The notes: generated by a model not told the origin, from the sequence alone. A stretch of DNA of 49,281 nucleotides from Candidatus Tayloriibacteriota bacterium (GCA_028286665.1 JAQBRD010000013.1:1-49281); one strand, 5' to 3'; counted from the first letter of the stretch, positions 32,741 through 41,469 are shown. Program-made: numbers and translations.

Positions 32741-33964
32741 TTAGATCACATTCACCAATGAATACATCGGCGAAATCATGGCGAGTGCGAAGAATCCGAC
32801 GCCCGCTCCGATGAAGATCATGAGGAACGGCTCGATGATGGCGGATATGTCCTTCGTCCTCTCTTCGACGTCTTCTTCATAATATGCCGCGACATTGAGC
32901 AGCATTTCGCCGATCTTTCCGGTCTCTTCTCCGACCGCGATCATCTCTCCCAGGAAAATCGGGTACAGCTTCGAATTGTCAGTGAAGACCTTCGACATCT
33001 GCGAACCCTTCTTGATGACTTCCCCTGCGGTATCCAGGACTTTCTTGTAATGCACGTTCTGGATGACATCGCGCGTGATACTGACCGCATCGACGACATC
33101 GACTCCTGAAGTGAGGAGCGAGGAAAGAGTCCTGGCAGTTCTCGCAGCATTGACCTCTTTCACGATGCCGCCGACAGTGGGAATCTTCAGGATAGCGTAG
33201 TGAATGACGTATTTGCCCTGATCCTTCTTCGACCAGAAATAAAAAGCTGCCGCTGCGATGATGAGTCCTATGAATACGGAAAAGCCATGGTGCCTCATGA
33301 GATCGCTCGCGCCGAGCACCAAGCGTGTAGCGAAGGGCAGATCAAGCTTGAGCTCAGTGAACGTCTTCATGAGCGTCGGCACGATATACGTGAGCATGAG
33401 CGTCGCGATGAGGATCATGGCGAAAAGGATGATCGCCGGATACATCATCGCCCCGCGTACGCGGCGCTGAAGCGCATATGCTCGATCCATCTGGAGAGCC
33501 ACCAGCTTGAGCGACCCCGCGAGCGTTCCGCTCTGTTCGCCTGACCGGACCATGGAAATGAAGAGGGGCGTGAATACTTTCGGATATCCGGCAAGCGCAT
33601 CGGAAAGCGTCTTTCCTTCGCTGATCTGATTATTGAGCGTGCTGAGGATCTTCTTCAATTCCTTCTTCTTCGTCTGTCGCTCCATGACCGTCAGCGCTCG
33701 AGAAACAGCAAGGCCTGCTTCGATCATCGAACCGAGGTTTCGCGCGAAGATGATCTTTTCGTGGGTATTGATCGAAGCGAGGAATGGAAGGCTGAATGAG
33801 AAATTGAGAGGGTTGCGCGATCCGCGCTCATCGATGGAAATGAGCTCGTCGCCGGAATTCTTTATTGACTTGTATATTTCATAGCGATCCTCGGCTTCCT
33901 GCTCGCCGGTATAGACGTCGCCATCGCGCTTTCTCGCCTTGTACGTGAAGTGTGCCATTGGCAC
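32741..33964 (-). CDS. pilC: Type IV pilus inner-membrane platform protein PilC/GspF
   Basis: A protein of 407 residues with two repeated cytoplasmic domains. M-I-E-A-G-L-A-V-S-R-A-L near 90 and the second copy L-L-T-S-G-V-D-V-V-D-A-V-S near 292 are the family motifs, and three transmembrane helices lie at about 170, 220 and 380. The N-terminal K-A-R-K-R-D-G-D-V-Y is the usual start. It anchors the assembly ATPase and pilins. It starts 12 nt after pilB. Confidence 0.95.
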   Translation of the reverse strand: MPMAHFTYKARKRDGDVYTGEQEAEDRYEIYKSIKNSGDELISIDERGSRNPLNFSFSLPFLASINTHEKIIFARNLGSMIEAGLAVSRALTVMERQTKKKELKKILSTLNNQISEGKTLSDALAGYPKVFTPLFISMVRSGEQSGTLAGSLKLVALQMDRAYALQRRVRGAMMYPAIILFAMILIATLMLTYIVPTLMKTFTELKLDLPFATRLVLGASDLMRHHGFSVFIGLIIAAAAFYFWSKKDQGKYVIHYAILKIPTVGGIVKEVNAARTARTLSSLLTSGVDVVDAVSITRDVIQNVHYKKVLDTAGEVIKKGSQMSKVFTDNSKLYPIFLGEMIAVGEETGKIGEMLLNVAAYYEEDVEERTKDISAIIEPFLMIFIGAGVGFFALAMISPMYSLVNVI

Positions 33965-33976
33965 TATTATACACCA

Positions 33977-35764
33977 TTATTCAGAGATGACGCGCAAGAC
34001 TTCCTCGATCGTCGTCTGTCCCTGCACGGCTTTGAATATGCCGTCTTCTATCATCGTAAGCATGCCTTCTTTTTTTGCCTGGTCTTCGATCGCAGCCGAG
34101 GTTTCGCCTTTGATGATGAGCGCCCTGATTGTCGGGGTGACCTTGAGGATTTCATGGATGCCGATTCGGCCTTTGTATCCGTCCTCGCCTTCCTTCGTCG
34201 GAGCAGTCTTCCAGAACGGGATCTTGTCCCAATCGTCGCCTGCTTTGACGATCTTCTCTTCGCGGAGCTGCTTGAGCACGCGATCGAGATCGACGGTCTT
34301 CTTCAGCTGGGAAAGCTCGTCTTTCGTGAGGATATACTTCTCTTTCTCCTCAGTAAGGCGTCGAACGAGCCGCTGAGCGATGATGATATTGATAGTCGAG
34401 ACGAGGAGGAACGGCTCGATCTTCATATCGATCAGACGCGGAATGGCGCCCGCAGCGCTGTTGGTGTGGAGCGTCGAGAGCACGAGGTGGCCGGTGAGCG
34501 ACGCGTTGACCGCAAGGCTCGCCGTCTCTCCGTCTCGGATTTCTCCGACCATGATGATATCGGGGTCCTGTCGGACGAGAGTTCGGAGTCCCATGGAGAA
34601 TGTGAAACCGATCTCGGGTTTCACCTGCGTCTGATTGACCCGCTTCATCTGATATTCGATCGGGTCTTCGACTGTAGAAATATTGACGTCTGGCGTATTC
34701 AAAATATCGAGGATCGTATAGAGCGTCGTCGACTTACCGGAACCGGTAGGTCCTGTGGTGAGGATCATGCCTGTCGTCATCTTCGTCGCATGATGGATGC
34801 GCTCGAGGCCTTCGCCATGGAAGCCGAGCTTTTCGAGCGTGAAGCCGGAGACACCCTCGCGGAGGAGTCGCATGACTGTCTTCTCTCCGTAATACGTCGG
34901 GAGGATCGAGACTCGGAACGCGACTCGCTCCCCGTTGACTTCCACCTTGAATCGTCCGTCCTGTGGCATGCGCTTCTCGTCGAGCTTGAGGCTCGAGAGG
35001 ACTTTGATGCGGGCAGTGATCGAAGGCTCCGCGTTCTTCGGCAGGACCATGGCATCGCGGAGAAGACCGTCGATGCGGTATCGGACGAGGACCTGATCCT
35101 CTTCAGGCTCGATATGGATATCGGATGCGTTCTGGAGAATCGCATGCTTGAGTAGCGTTTCGACGATGCGGACGACTGGAAGATCTTCTGCGATCTTCTT
35201 GAGATCCTCTTCCGACGCTGGTCCTCCCCCATTCTCTTCGGCAATAGTCCGGAGAGCTGAGGACTCTTTTTGGATGATGTCGCCGAATTCCGCCTTGAGG
35301 CTCTTCTGATACTGGATGATCGCGTTTTTGATGGAATCGGCATCGGTGAGGCGCGGAAGTATCTTCAGATTGACTTTCTTCCGGATGAAATCGATCGCTG
35401 AAAGATTGTCGACGTCGAGCATCGCGACTTCGAGCGAATCCTCGTTGCGCTTGAAGGCGATGACGTTGTGCGTCCGAGCCACAGGCTCAGGAATAAGCGC
35501 CAACGTTTCGAAAGGAATCAGCCTTGCTTTCAAGTCGACGAACGGAATGCCGAGCACATACGCTTGTATGCGGCGCAACGTATCATCATCGATCTTTCCC
35601 TGCGAAACGAGGATGTCGCCCAAGGTCTTCTTCTTATTGGTCAGGATAGCAGGATCTGCCTTCGCTTGCTGGAGCAGCTCCTCCTCGGCAGCATCAAGGT
35701 CGGCCTTCGACACGAGGGCCGAGTCGAGAATGAATTTCTTGAGTTGTCCTTGTTCAACGTACAT
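33977..35764 (-). CDS. pilB: Type IV pilus assembly ATPase PilB/GspE
   Basis: A protein of 595 residues. N-terminal MshEN-like domain (about 1-160), linker, then the ATPase: Walker A G-P-T-G-S-G-K-S-T at 338-346, Asp box near 367, Walker B I-I-M-V-G-E-I-R-D at 403-411 and His box T-L-H-T-N-S at 431-436. It drives pilus extension. The family's tetracysteine zinc motif before G-Y-K-G-R-I-G-I-H-E is missing; the protein has no cysteine at all. It follows the surface-protein gene by 27 nt. Confidence 0.95.
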   Translation of the reverse strand: MYVEQGQLKKFILDSALVSKADLDAAEEELLQQAKADPAILTNKKKTLGDILVSQGKIDDDTLRRIQAYVLGIPFVDLKARLIPFETLALIPEPVARTHNVIAFKRNEDSLEVAMLDVDNLSAIDFIRKKVNLKILPRLTDADSIKNAIIQYQKSLKAEFGDIIQKESSALRTIAEENGGGPASEEDLKKIAEDLPVVRIVETLLKHAILQNASDIHIEPEEDQVLVRYRIDGLLRDAMVLPKNAEPSITARIKVLSSLKLDEKRMPQDGRFKVEVNGERVAFRVSILPTYYGEKTVMRLLREGVSGFTLEKLGFHGEGLERIHHATKMTTGMILTTGPTGSGKSTTLYTILDILNTPDVNISTVEDPIEYQMKRVNQTQVKPEIGFTFSMGLRTLVRQDPDIIMVGEIRDGETASLAVNASLTGHLVLSTLHTNSAAGAIPRLIDMKIEPFLLVSTINIIIAQRLVRRLTEEKEKYILTKDELSQLKKTVDLDRVLKQLREEKIVKAGDDWDKIPFWKTAPTKEGEDGYKGRIGIHEILKVTPTIRALIIKGETSAAIEDQAKKEGMLTMIEDGIFKAVQGQTTIEEVLRVISE

Positions 35765-35791
35765 GAATCGGGTGCGTAATGAGGCGTCGGA

Positions 35792-36922
35792 TTATTTCTC
35801 GATAGTCACTGACTTCTTCACGCAGGCATTGCCTCGGACTACGTAATTGATATTGTCAGTACAGGTGAACTGGCAGCTTGCGACGACCGTAGGGCATGAA
35901 GCGCTGAGGGATCCGGTCGTGCCGTTGAGATCGCTATCTTTACAGAGGGAGGCGTTCGAAGGAATCGAGCAGCTGCCAGTGACTACAGTAACCGGATCAC
36001 TGATAGTGATCGAATCCGAACAGGTGGAGGTAGCCGCAGGAGTCGAAGAATCAGTTACTGTGACGAATCCGTTCTTTGTTCCTTTGGTAGAGTACGACAT
36101 ATTCACTGACTGAGTATTTGGAACTCCTGATCGCTCATCGATGTTCCACGCATATGTATAGGGCGAAGTTCCGCCGCTTGGTGTCGCGCTCCATGTCGCA
36201 GCGATAGGCCCAGGAAGTGTCGCTGACGTAGGATTCGCAGAGCAGCTCAGCCGAACAGTCGGGTTGCCGATGATCGTCACGCAGCTATCAGTCAAAGTAC
36301 ATGTCGTAATAGAACCTCCTTGATCGAAACTGATCCAGCCGACGACGTTTCCTCCCCAGGCGCTGCCGACGACCTTGTTGTTGCCGTCGATGATGAGATT
36401 GTAATCGTATGCATCAGCAGCTTTTCGATTGAGGCTGACCCAGCCATCCCAATAAAGCCCGGTAGTACTCGGCGACAAGACGCCTTGAGCGTTTCCAGGA
36501 CCGCTTCCGATGCAGTTCTGACCGCTCAGCATATTCCACTGGCAAGCAGAGGTGAAGCGAGCCCAGCCGACGAGAGTTCCGCCGATTTTCTTCGCGATAG
36601 GGCCGGAACCTGCGCCCGGATCATCAGAAACTGACCCTGGAGGATTGCCTGTCACCGATCGATCGAATGAAAGCCAGCCGATATTATCCGACCATCCTTG
36701 TCCGCTCAAAGCTCCGCTTGATGCATCGATATCGACTCCGAAGAAAGGAGTGGATGATGAGTTGAAGGCGATCCAGCCGATATTATCCGACCATGCGTTG
36801 CCGCTCAGTCCGTTTGAAGCAGCTGCCCGAACCTGCATATGATTCGACGAGAACGAGGCGAATGCCCAGAGGAGAACTGCGCACGCCAACCCGACTCCGC
36901 ACAGTGATAATTTGGTTTTCAT
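35792..36922 (-). CDS. Secreted W-x-x-N-I-G-W repeat protein heading the pilus operon
   Basis: A protein of 376 residues with a signal peptide (about 1-33). The mature part begins with tandem motifs: G-N-A-W-S-D-N-I-G-W-I-A-F-N, G-Q-G-W-S-D-N-I-G-W-L-S-F-D, then weaker copies G-T-L-V-G-W-A-R-F, Y-W-D-G-W-V-S-L-N and G-S-A-W-G-G-N-V-V-G-W-I-S-F-D. A PKD-like region (Y-T-Y-A-W-N near 260) and a Cys-rich C-terminus with about eight cysteines follow. Such repeats are frequent on the surface of Parcubacteria. As first gene of the pilus operon it may be an adhesin or pilus-linked surface protein; that role is inferred. Confidence 0.82.
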   Translation of the reverse strand: MKTKLSLCGVGLACAVLLWAFASFSSNHMQVRAAASNGLSGNAWSDNIGWIAFNSSSTPFFGVDIDASSGALSGQGWSDNIGWLSFDRSVTGNPPGSVSDDPGAGSGPIAKKIGGTLVGWARFTSACQWNMLSGQNCIGSGPGNAQGVLSPSTTGLYWDGWVSLNRKAADAYDYNLIIDGNNKVVGSAWGGNVVGWISFDQGGSITTCTLTDSCVTIIGNPTVRLSCSANPTSATLPGPIAATWSATPSGGTSPYTYAWNIDERSGVPNTQSVNMSYSTKGTKNGFVTVTDSSTPAATSTCSDSITISDPVTVVTGSCSIPSNASLCKDSDLNGTTGSLSASCPTVVASCQFTCTDNINYVVRGNACVKKSVTIEK

Positions 36923-37044
36923 TTGTTTGACCTATTACAACGATTAATTATGGGCATATTTTACCACACAAATGCGGCAGGCCTAATAGAACCAAGGCAG
37001 AAAATAGCCCATCAAATGTGGATAACTGCGGATCCGCCCCGAAA

Positions 37045-37072
37045 TTGACAAATCGACAAAATCCGCTATAGT
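37045..37072 (+). promoter_or_regulatory. nusA promoter
   Basis: TTGACA (37045-37050), a 16-nt spacer and TATAGT (37067-37072), close to the sigma-70 consensus. The transcript would carry a leader of about 90 nt before nusA. Confidence 0.75.
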
Positions 37073-37083
37073 TACAGCATCTG

Positions 37084-37113
37084 AAGTTCGCTGCAAGGCG
37101 GACTTGATTTTTT
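37084..37113 (+). promoter_or_regulatory. Attenuator-like hairpin in the nusA leader
   Basis: Hairpin AAGTTCGC-TGCAAG-GCGGACTT followed by GATTTTTT looks like an intrinsic terminator, but lies between the nusA promoter and its start. GCGGAC in its right arm could instead pair with GTCCG at 37132-37136, giving an alternative fold. NusA promotes termination, so feedback control is plausible. Confidence 0.5.
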
Positions 37114-37169
37114 AGAAACCGGCCGGAACTCGTCCGTTTTGGCCGCACAATTAAATAACAACCAAATAT

Positions 37170-38330
37170 ATGTTTGATCTCAAAGTAATCCATTCCGTTC
37201 TCGAGCAGCTTGAACAGGAACGAGGCATCCCGAAGGAGAAGATGCTTGAAGCCATCGAGCTCGCGCTCGCGACCGCATACAAGAAAGAATACGGAAAGAA
37301 AGGCCAGATCGTCCGAGCTACGTTCGATATCAATACCGGCAAGACCGAATTCTATCAGGTGAAGGTGGTAGTCGATGAGACCAAGGTCATCATGGACGAC
37401 GCCGAGGCCGATGCGCAGGACGAAGATATGGAGAACATGACTGAAGATCAGATCCGAGTCCGTTTCAACCCTGAGCACCATATCCTCATTGCTGACGCGA
37501 AGAAGATCAAGAAAGACACCCACATCGACGACGAGATCGTATTCCCTCTCGAACAGAAGGCTGATTACGGCCGTATTGCGGCTCAGACTGCGAAGCAGGT
37601 CATCATCCAGAAGATCCGCGAAGCCGAGAAGGTCTCAGTGCTCGGCGAATTCGGAAAGAAGGAGGGCGAAATCGTCACCGGAACCGTGCAGCGCATCGAG
37701 CGTGGCGCGCTCTTCATCGATATGGGACGAGCGGTAGGCATCATGCCATATGAGGAGCAGATTCCAGGCGAACACTACAAGCAAGGCGAGCGAGTCCGCG
37801 CATATCTCTATGCCGTAGAAGAAAGCCCGAAAGGCATCATGCTCAAGCTTTCGCGATCGCATCCGAAGCTTCTCGCTGAATTGTTCAAGATCGAAGCCCC
37901 AGAAATCGCACAAGGCGTCGTAGAAATCAAAGCCGTAGCCCGCGAAGCAGGTTCGCGATCGAAGATCGCCGTGAAGTCGAATGACGACCATATCGATCCG
38001 ATCGGTTCTCTCGTTGGCCAGCGCGGCGTCCGAGTAAATACCGTGACAGCTGAGCTCGGCGGCGAAAAGATCGACATCATCGAATGGAACGAGGATACCG
38101 CGAAGTTCATCGAGGAAGCTCTTTCTCCAGCGAAAGTCGTCTCGATCGAACTCAAAAAGGAAGAAGCTCGTGCGCTCGTGAAAGTCGCGGAAGACCAGCA
38201 GTCGCTCGCTATCGGCAAAGGAGGACAGAATGTCCGACTCGCCGCGAAGCTCACTGGCTGGAAGATCGACATCCAGGCCGCAACTCCTGCTGCAGCCGCC
38301 GCTTCAAAGGAAGCATCGGACGAAAAATAA
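37170..38330 (+). CDS. nusA: Transcription termination/antitermination factor NusA
   Basis: A protein of 386 residues. The N-terminal RNA-polymerase-binding domain spans about 1-125 with an acidic insert (D-D-A-E-A-D-A-Q-D-E-D near 76). The S1 domain begins at I-V-T-G-T-V-Q-R-I near 168. Two KH domains follow: S-L-V-G-Q-R-G-V-R-V near 285 and L-A-I-G-K-G-G-Q-N-V-R-L near 352. There are no C-terminal acidic repeats, as in most bacteria outside the Proteobacteria. rimP, a common neighbour upstream, is absent. ppa follows 18 nt downstream. Confidence 0.97.
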   Translation: MFDLKVIHSVLEQLEQERGIPKEKMLEAIELALATAYKKEYGKKGQIVRATFDINTGKTEFYQVKVVVDETKVIMDDAEADAQDEDMENMTEDQIRVRFNPEHHILIADAKKIKKDTHIDDEIVFPLEQKADYGRIAAQTAKQVIIQKIREAEKVSVLGEFGKKEGEIVTGTVQRIERGALFIDMGRAVGIMPYEEQIPGEHYKQGERVRAYLYAVEESPKGIMLKLSRSHPKLLAELFKIEAPEIAQGVVEIKAVAREAGSRSKIAVKSNDDHIDPIGSLVGQRGVRVNTVTAELGGEKIDIIEWNEDTAKFIEEALSPAKVVSIELKKEEARALVKVAEDQQSLAIGKGGQNVRLAAKLTGWKIDIQAATPAAAAASKEASDEK

Positions 38331-38348
38331 TAATCAACTCTCAAAACC

Positions 38349-38900
38349 ATGAATCTACTTAACGATATCGAACCAGGAACACCGGATTCAATCAACGTCA
38401 TCATCGAGATCAACAAGGGCTCAAAGAATAAGTACGAGATCGACAAAAAGACCGGAATCATCGCTCTTGACCGGGCGATGCATACGGCGCAGGACTATCC
38501 GTACGATTACGGCTTCGTTCCTCAGACACACTGGGAGGACGGCGATGCATTGGATGTTGTCGTGCTCACGACTTACCCTCTTTTCCCTGGCGTCCTCGTC
38601 AGAGTTCGTCCAGTAGCGATCATGAGCATGACCGATAGCGGCGATGCAGATGACAAGGTCATCGCGGTACCGATCGATGACCCTCGATGGGATGATGTCA
38701 AAGACCTCCCCGATCTCAATGCGCATACGCTCCGGGAAATCGAGCATTTCTATTCTACTTACAAGAAACTGCAGAATAAGGAAGTCATCGTCAAGGACTT
38801 CAAAGGCAAAGATGCAGCGAAAGCAGCGTTCGTTCGAGGCGTCAAAATGTATAAAGACAAGAATTCGAAGGGTCTGAAAGCAAAGAAAGCATCAAAATAG
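38349..38900 (+). CDS. ppa: Inorganic pyrophosphatase
   Basis: A protein of 183 residues of the family I soluble type, which hydrolyses pyrophosphate to phosphate. E-I-N-K-G-S-K-N-K-Y-E near 21-31, Y-P-Y-D-Y-G-F-V-P-Q near 50-59 and the metal motif D-G-D-A-L-D-V-V-V near 65 are present. D-D-P-R-W near 105 and K-K-L near 137 complete the active site. It is cotranscribed with nusA and ends before a perfect hairpin. Confidence 0.96.
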   Translation: MNLLNDIEPGTPDSINVIIEINKGSKNKYEIDKKTGIIALDRAMHTAQDYPYDYGFVPQTHWEDGDALDVVVLTTYPLFPGVLVRVRPVAIMSMTDSGDADDKVIAVPIDDPRWDDVKDLPDLNAHTLREIEHFYSTYKKLQNKEVIVKDFKGKDAAKAAFVRGVKMYKDKNSKGLKAKKASK

Positions 38901-38944
38901 GCCTGAAAATAAGGCAAGGGATCAAGAATAACTGAATTTTTTGA

Positions 38945-38978
38945 AGCAAAAGAACTTCCCTGCGGAAGTTCTTTTGCT
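38945..38978 (+). terminator. Intrinsic terminator after ppa
   Basis: Perfect 15-bp stem AGCAAAAGAACTTCC-CTGC-GGAAGTTCTTTTGCT. A TATAAT hexamer at 38980-38985 directly follows and may be the -10 box of the next gene. Confidence 0.9.
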
Positions 38979-39028
38979 GTATAATGAGGAACATTGATTA
39001 TTATGGTAATAGCATTATAGAGACACAT

Positions 39029-39862
39029 ATGAAAATATCATTACATAAAGCCACATTCGGCATCCTGACTGCAGTCCTAGCACTCACTGTCATTGCTATT
39101 CCGGCAAAAGCAGAAGGTACGACGACTGATGTTCAGGTAAGCGCATCAGCGAGCATTGATGCTGGCGCAAGCACCTCGACGCACCCGATCGTACCTGCAA
39201 AGCAGCCGCTCCGGAGCAAGATCAACGATCGAATGGAAAAGATCAAGGAAAACGCTGCTCAGAACCGAGATCAGCGGAATAAGGTCCTTGAGGAGCGAAA
39301 GGACATCAAGAAAACAAGAATCGATCAAGTAAAAGATATCCGAACCGATGCGAAAGCAGAAATGAAGGCTGAGAAAGGCGATAAGGCAGCCCGGAAAGAG
39401 ACAATGAACAAGATGCGGAACGAAGTTTTCACAGCTCGAAGAGACGCGATCGTGAAGCAGCTCAATCTCTCGATCGAAAACCTCCAGAACATCAAGGCTC
39501 GAATCGATACTCGAATCGCAAAGCTCAAGGCTGACGGAAAAGACACGTCAGCAGCTGAAAAGATTCTTGCGACCGCAACAGAGAAAATCGCAGCTGCAAA
39601 GACCAATATCGACGCGCTTGCAGCCATAGTTCCCCCAGCGAATGCGACAGCTTCATCAAGCGCATCGGCAGAAACGGACCTGACGAAGCCGCGAGCACTT
39701 GCAGAAACAGCCATGAAAAGCGTCCGCGAAGCTCGAGATGTCCTGAAGAATGCCGTCGAATCAATCGCTCATAGCATGGGCCGAGAAATCGATCACAAAA
39801 CAGCGACAGGAACTGCGGTGACAGCCTCTACTACGGTTTCCGCATCAAGCACGAATCAATAA
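39029..39862 (+). CDS. Secreted coiled-coil protein of unknown function
   Basis: A protein of 277 residues with a signal peptide ending near A-K-A-E (about residue 30). Residues 60-215 are highly charged and helical: R-S-K-I-N-D-R-M-E-K-I-K-E-N, R-N-K-V-L-E-E-R-K-D-I-K-K, I-E-N-L-Q-N-I-K-A-R-I-D-T-R-I. The ends are rich in Ala, Ser and Thr. No enzyme motif is visible. The frame opens earlier at 38984, but that part is not signal-like, so the ATG at 39029 was chosen. It may be a periplasmic or surface structural protein. Confidence 0.75.
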   Translation: MKISLHKATFGILTAVLALTVIAIPAKAEGTTTDVQVSASASIDAGASTSTHPIVPAKQPLRSKINDRMEKIKENAAQNRDQRNKVLEERKDIKKTRIDQVKDIRTDAKAEMKAEKGDKAARKETMNKMRNEVFTARRDAIVKQLNLSIENLQNIKARIDTRIAKLKADGKDTSAAEKILATATEKIAAAKTNIDALAAIVPPANATASSSASAETDLTKPRALAETAMKSVREARDVLKNAVESIAHSMGREIDHKTATGTAVTASTTVSASSTNQ

Positions 39863-39895
39863 TACCATTCTGATTATCAGCAATAATACAAAAAT

Positions 39896-40201
39896 ATGGA
39901 TTCAAACAATACTCAGAACAGCGCGGGAAAGAAAGTCGGTCCGATCATCGGCGCGCTGATCATCATCATACTCCTCGTCGTAGCAGCTCTCTATGCATGG
40001 GGACATCGGCTCAACAAAGAAGCCGAACCGGCAGCCGATCAGGCGCAGGCAGTTCAGGCTTCCGCTGCAGCTCAGAATACGAACGCAGCTCCGGCAGCAG
40101 ATCAGACTGGCACGGCTGCAAAGATGAGCTCGTCAGATGATATCGACTCTCTCTCAAAGGATCTTGGTTCAGTCGACGCATCCAGCAGCAGCTCGTTCTA
40201 A
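39896..40201 (+). CDS. Small single-pass membrane protein
   Basis: A protein of 101 residues: short hydrophilic start, one transmembrane helix at 16-34 (I-I-G-A-L-I-I-I-I-L-L-V-V-A-A-L-Y-A-W), then an Ala/Gln-rich, low-complexity extracytoplasmic tail ending S-S-S-S-S-F. No known domain. It follows the coiled-coil protein by 33 nt and ends before a terminator, so the two probably form one unit. Confidence 0.7.
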   Translation: MDSNNTQNSAGKKVGPIIGALIIIILLVVAALYAWGHRLNKEAEPAADQAQAVQASAAAQNTNAAPAADQTGTAAKMSSSDDIDSLSKDLGSVDASSSSSF

Positions 40202-40231
40202 CGATCGACGCTCGGACGAAACGGAATCCTG

Positions 40232-40260
40232 CAAAAAATCTCCCGAGCGGAGATTTTTTG
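40232..40260 (+). terminator. Intrinsic terminator
   Basis: Stem CAAAAAATCTC / GAGATTTTTTG with loop CCGAGCG, followed by a short T-rich tail. It separates the small membrane protein from tig. Confidence 0.85.
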
Positions 40261-40356
40261 TTTCCGACTGAATATGCGCGTTACGAATTATTGCCTTCAG
40301 GCAATAACTTGCAAAATGCATCCCGCAACGATAGACTTGGAAAACTAAAAAAATAT

Positions 40357-41469
40357 ATGCAAAAAACAAACAAAGACACAGCCGGAACAAAGGCTTACTC
40401 GAACGTCGTAGTAAAGAAACTTCCGAAATCAGAAGTCGAGATCACTGGAACGATCGATGCTGCTGCTTTTGAAAAATTCCGCAACAAGGCTCTCAAGAAC
40501 ATCAACGAAGAATTGAGCATCGACGGATTCCGCAAGGGGCAGATTCCCGAAAAAGTCCTCGTCGCCAAAGTAGGCGAGATGCCGATCCTCGAGGAGATGG
40601 CGGAACTCGCGCTCGCGGCAGCCTATCCTGAAATAGTCGTCGAAGAAAAAATCGACGCGCTCGGACGACCTGAGATCCAGATCATGAAGATCGCTGCAGG
40701 CAGCCCGCTCGAGTTCAAGATTACCACCGCCGTCGTTCCGGAAGTGAAGCTTGCCGACTACCAGAAGATCGCGAAGGAAGTCGCCGCTGAATTCTCGAAG
40801 GATGAGGCGAAGCAGCTGGAGGTGACTGAGAAGGATATCGACGTAGCGATCGATCGCATCCGAAAATCATATGCAGAGCACAATCACGCCCATGACGAAA
40901 GCCATGATGAAATGTCGAAGGAAGATCACGACAAGGCGATCGAGGCTTCGATGCCTCCGCTCGACGATGCCTTCGCGCAGACTCTCGGCAAGTTCAAGGA
41001 CCTCGCAGAGCTGAGAGAGAAAGTCCGAGGAACTCTCGCGGACGACAAGAAGGATCAGCTCAAGGAAAAGCGACGCATCGCGATGTCAGATAAGATCAGC
41101 GATGGGACCGAAGTTGATATTCCGAAAGTCCTCGTCGACAGCGAAGTCCGACGCATCGAAGCTCAGTTCCGGGAAGATGTCGCCCGCATGGGAGTGACGC
41201 TCGAGGATTACGCGAAGCATGCGAAAAAGTCCATCGACGATCTCAGGAAGGAATGGATGCCGCACGCGGAGAAGAAAGCGAAGCTCCAGATCATCCTCAA
41301 CAAGATCGCTGAAGCAGAGAAGCTTCAGGCAGACGCGGTCGAGATCGAAGCAGAGGTGAAGCATATTGTCGACCACTACAAGGACGCGGACAACGAGCGC
41401 GCATACATCTATGCAGAGACAGTCCTCACCAACGAGAAAGTATTCCAGTTCCTCGAGGAAGCGAAATAG
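40357..41469 (+). CDS. tig: Trigger factor lacking the PPIase domain
   Basis: A protein of 370 residues. The ribosome-binding domain contains the signature G-F-R-K-G-Q-I-P-E near residue 57. After about residue 175 a typical trigger factor enters its FKBP-type PPIase domain; here it passes instead through a short His/Asp/Glu-rich segment (A-E-H-N-H-A-H-D-E-S-H-D-E) and then resumes with P-P-L-D-D-A-F-A-Q-T-L-G-K-F-K-D-L, the start of the C-terminal chaperone domain. It should still bind ribosomes and nascent chains but not isomerise proline. The ATG at 40357 was chosen; earlier sequence overlaps the terminator. Confidence 0.9.
   Translation: MQKTNKDTAGTKAYSNVVVKKLPKSEVEITGTIDAAAFEKFRNKALKNINEELSIDGFRKGQIPEKVLVAKVGEMPILEEMAELALAAAYPEIVVEEKIDALGRPEIQIMKIAAGSPLEFKITTAVVPEVKLADYQKIAKEVAAEFSKDEAKQLEVTEKDIDVAIDRIRKSYAEHNHAHDESHDEMSKEDHDKAIEASMPPLDDAFAQTLGKFKDLAELREKVRGTLADDKKDQLKEKRRIAMSDKISDGTEVDIPKVLVDSEVRRIEAQFREDVARMGVTLEDYAKHAKKSIDDLRKEWMPHAEKKAKLQIILNKIAEAEKLQADAVEIEAEVKHIVDHYKDADNERAYIYAETVLTNEKVFQFLEEAK

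Noticed and set aside
33950-35155. Long open frame on the plus strand, about 400 codons
   Set aside because: It is antisense to pilB, has no family features, and its composition mirrors the pilB codons.
40258-40356. Upstream start for trigger factor
   Set aside because: It begins inside the T run of the preceding terminator and encodes nothing like the trigger factor N-terminus.
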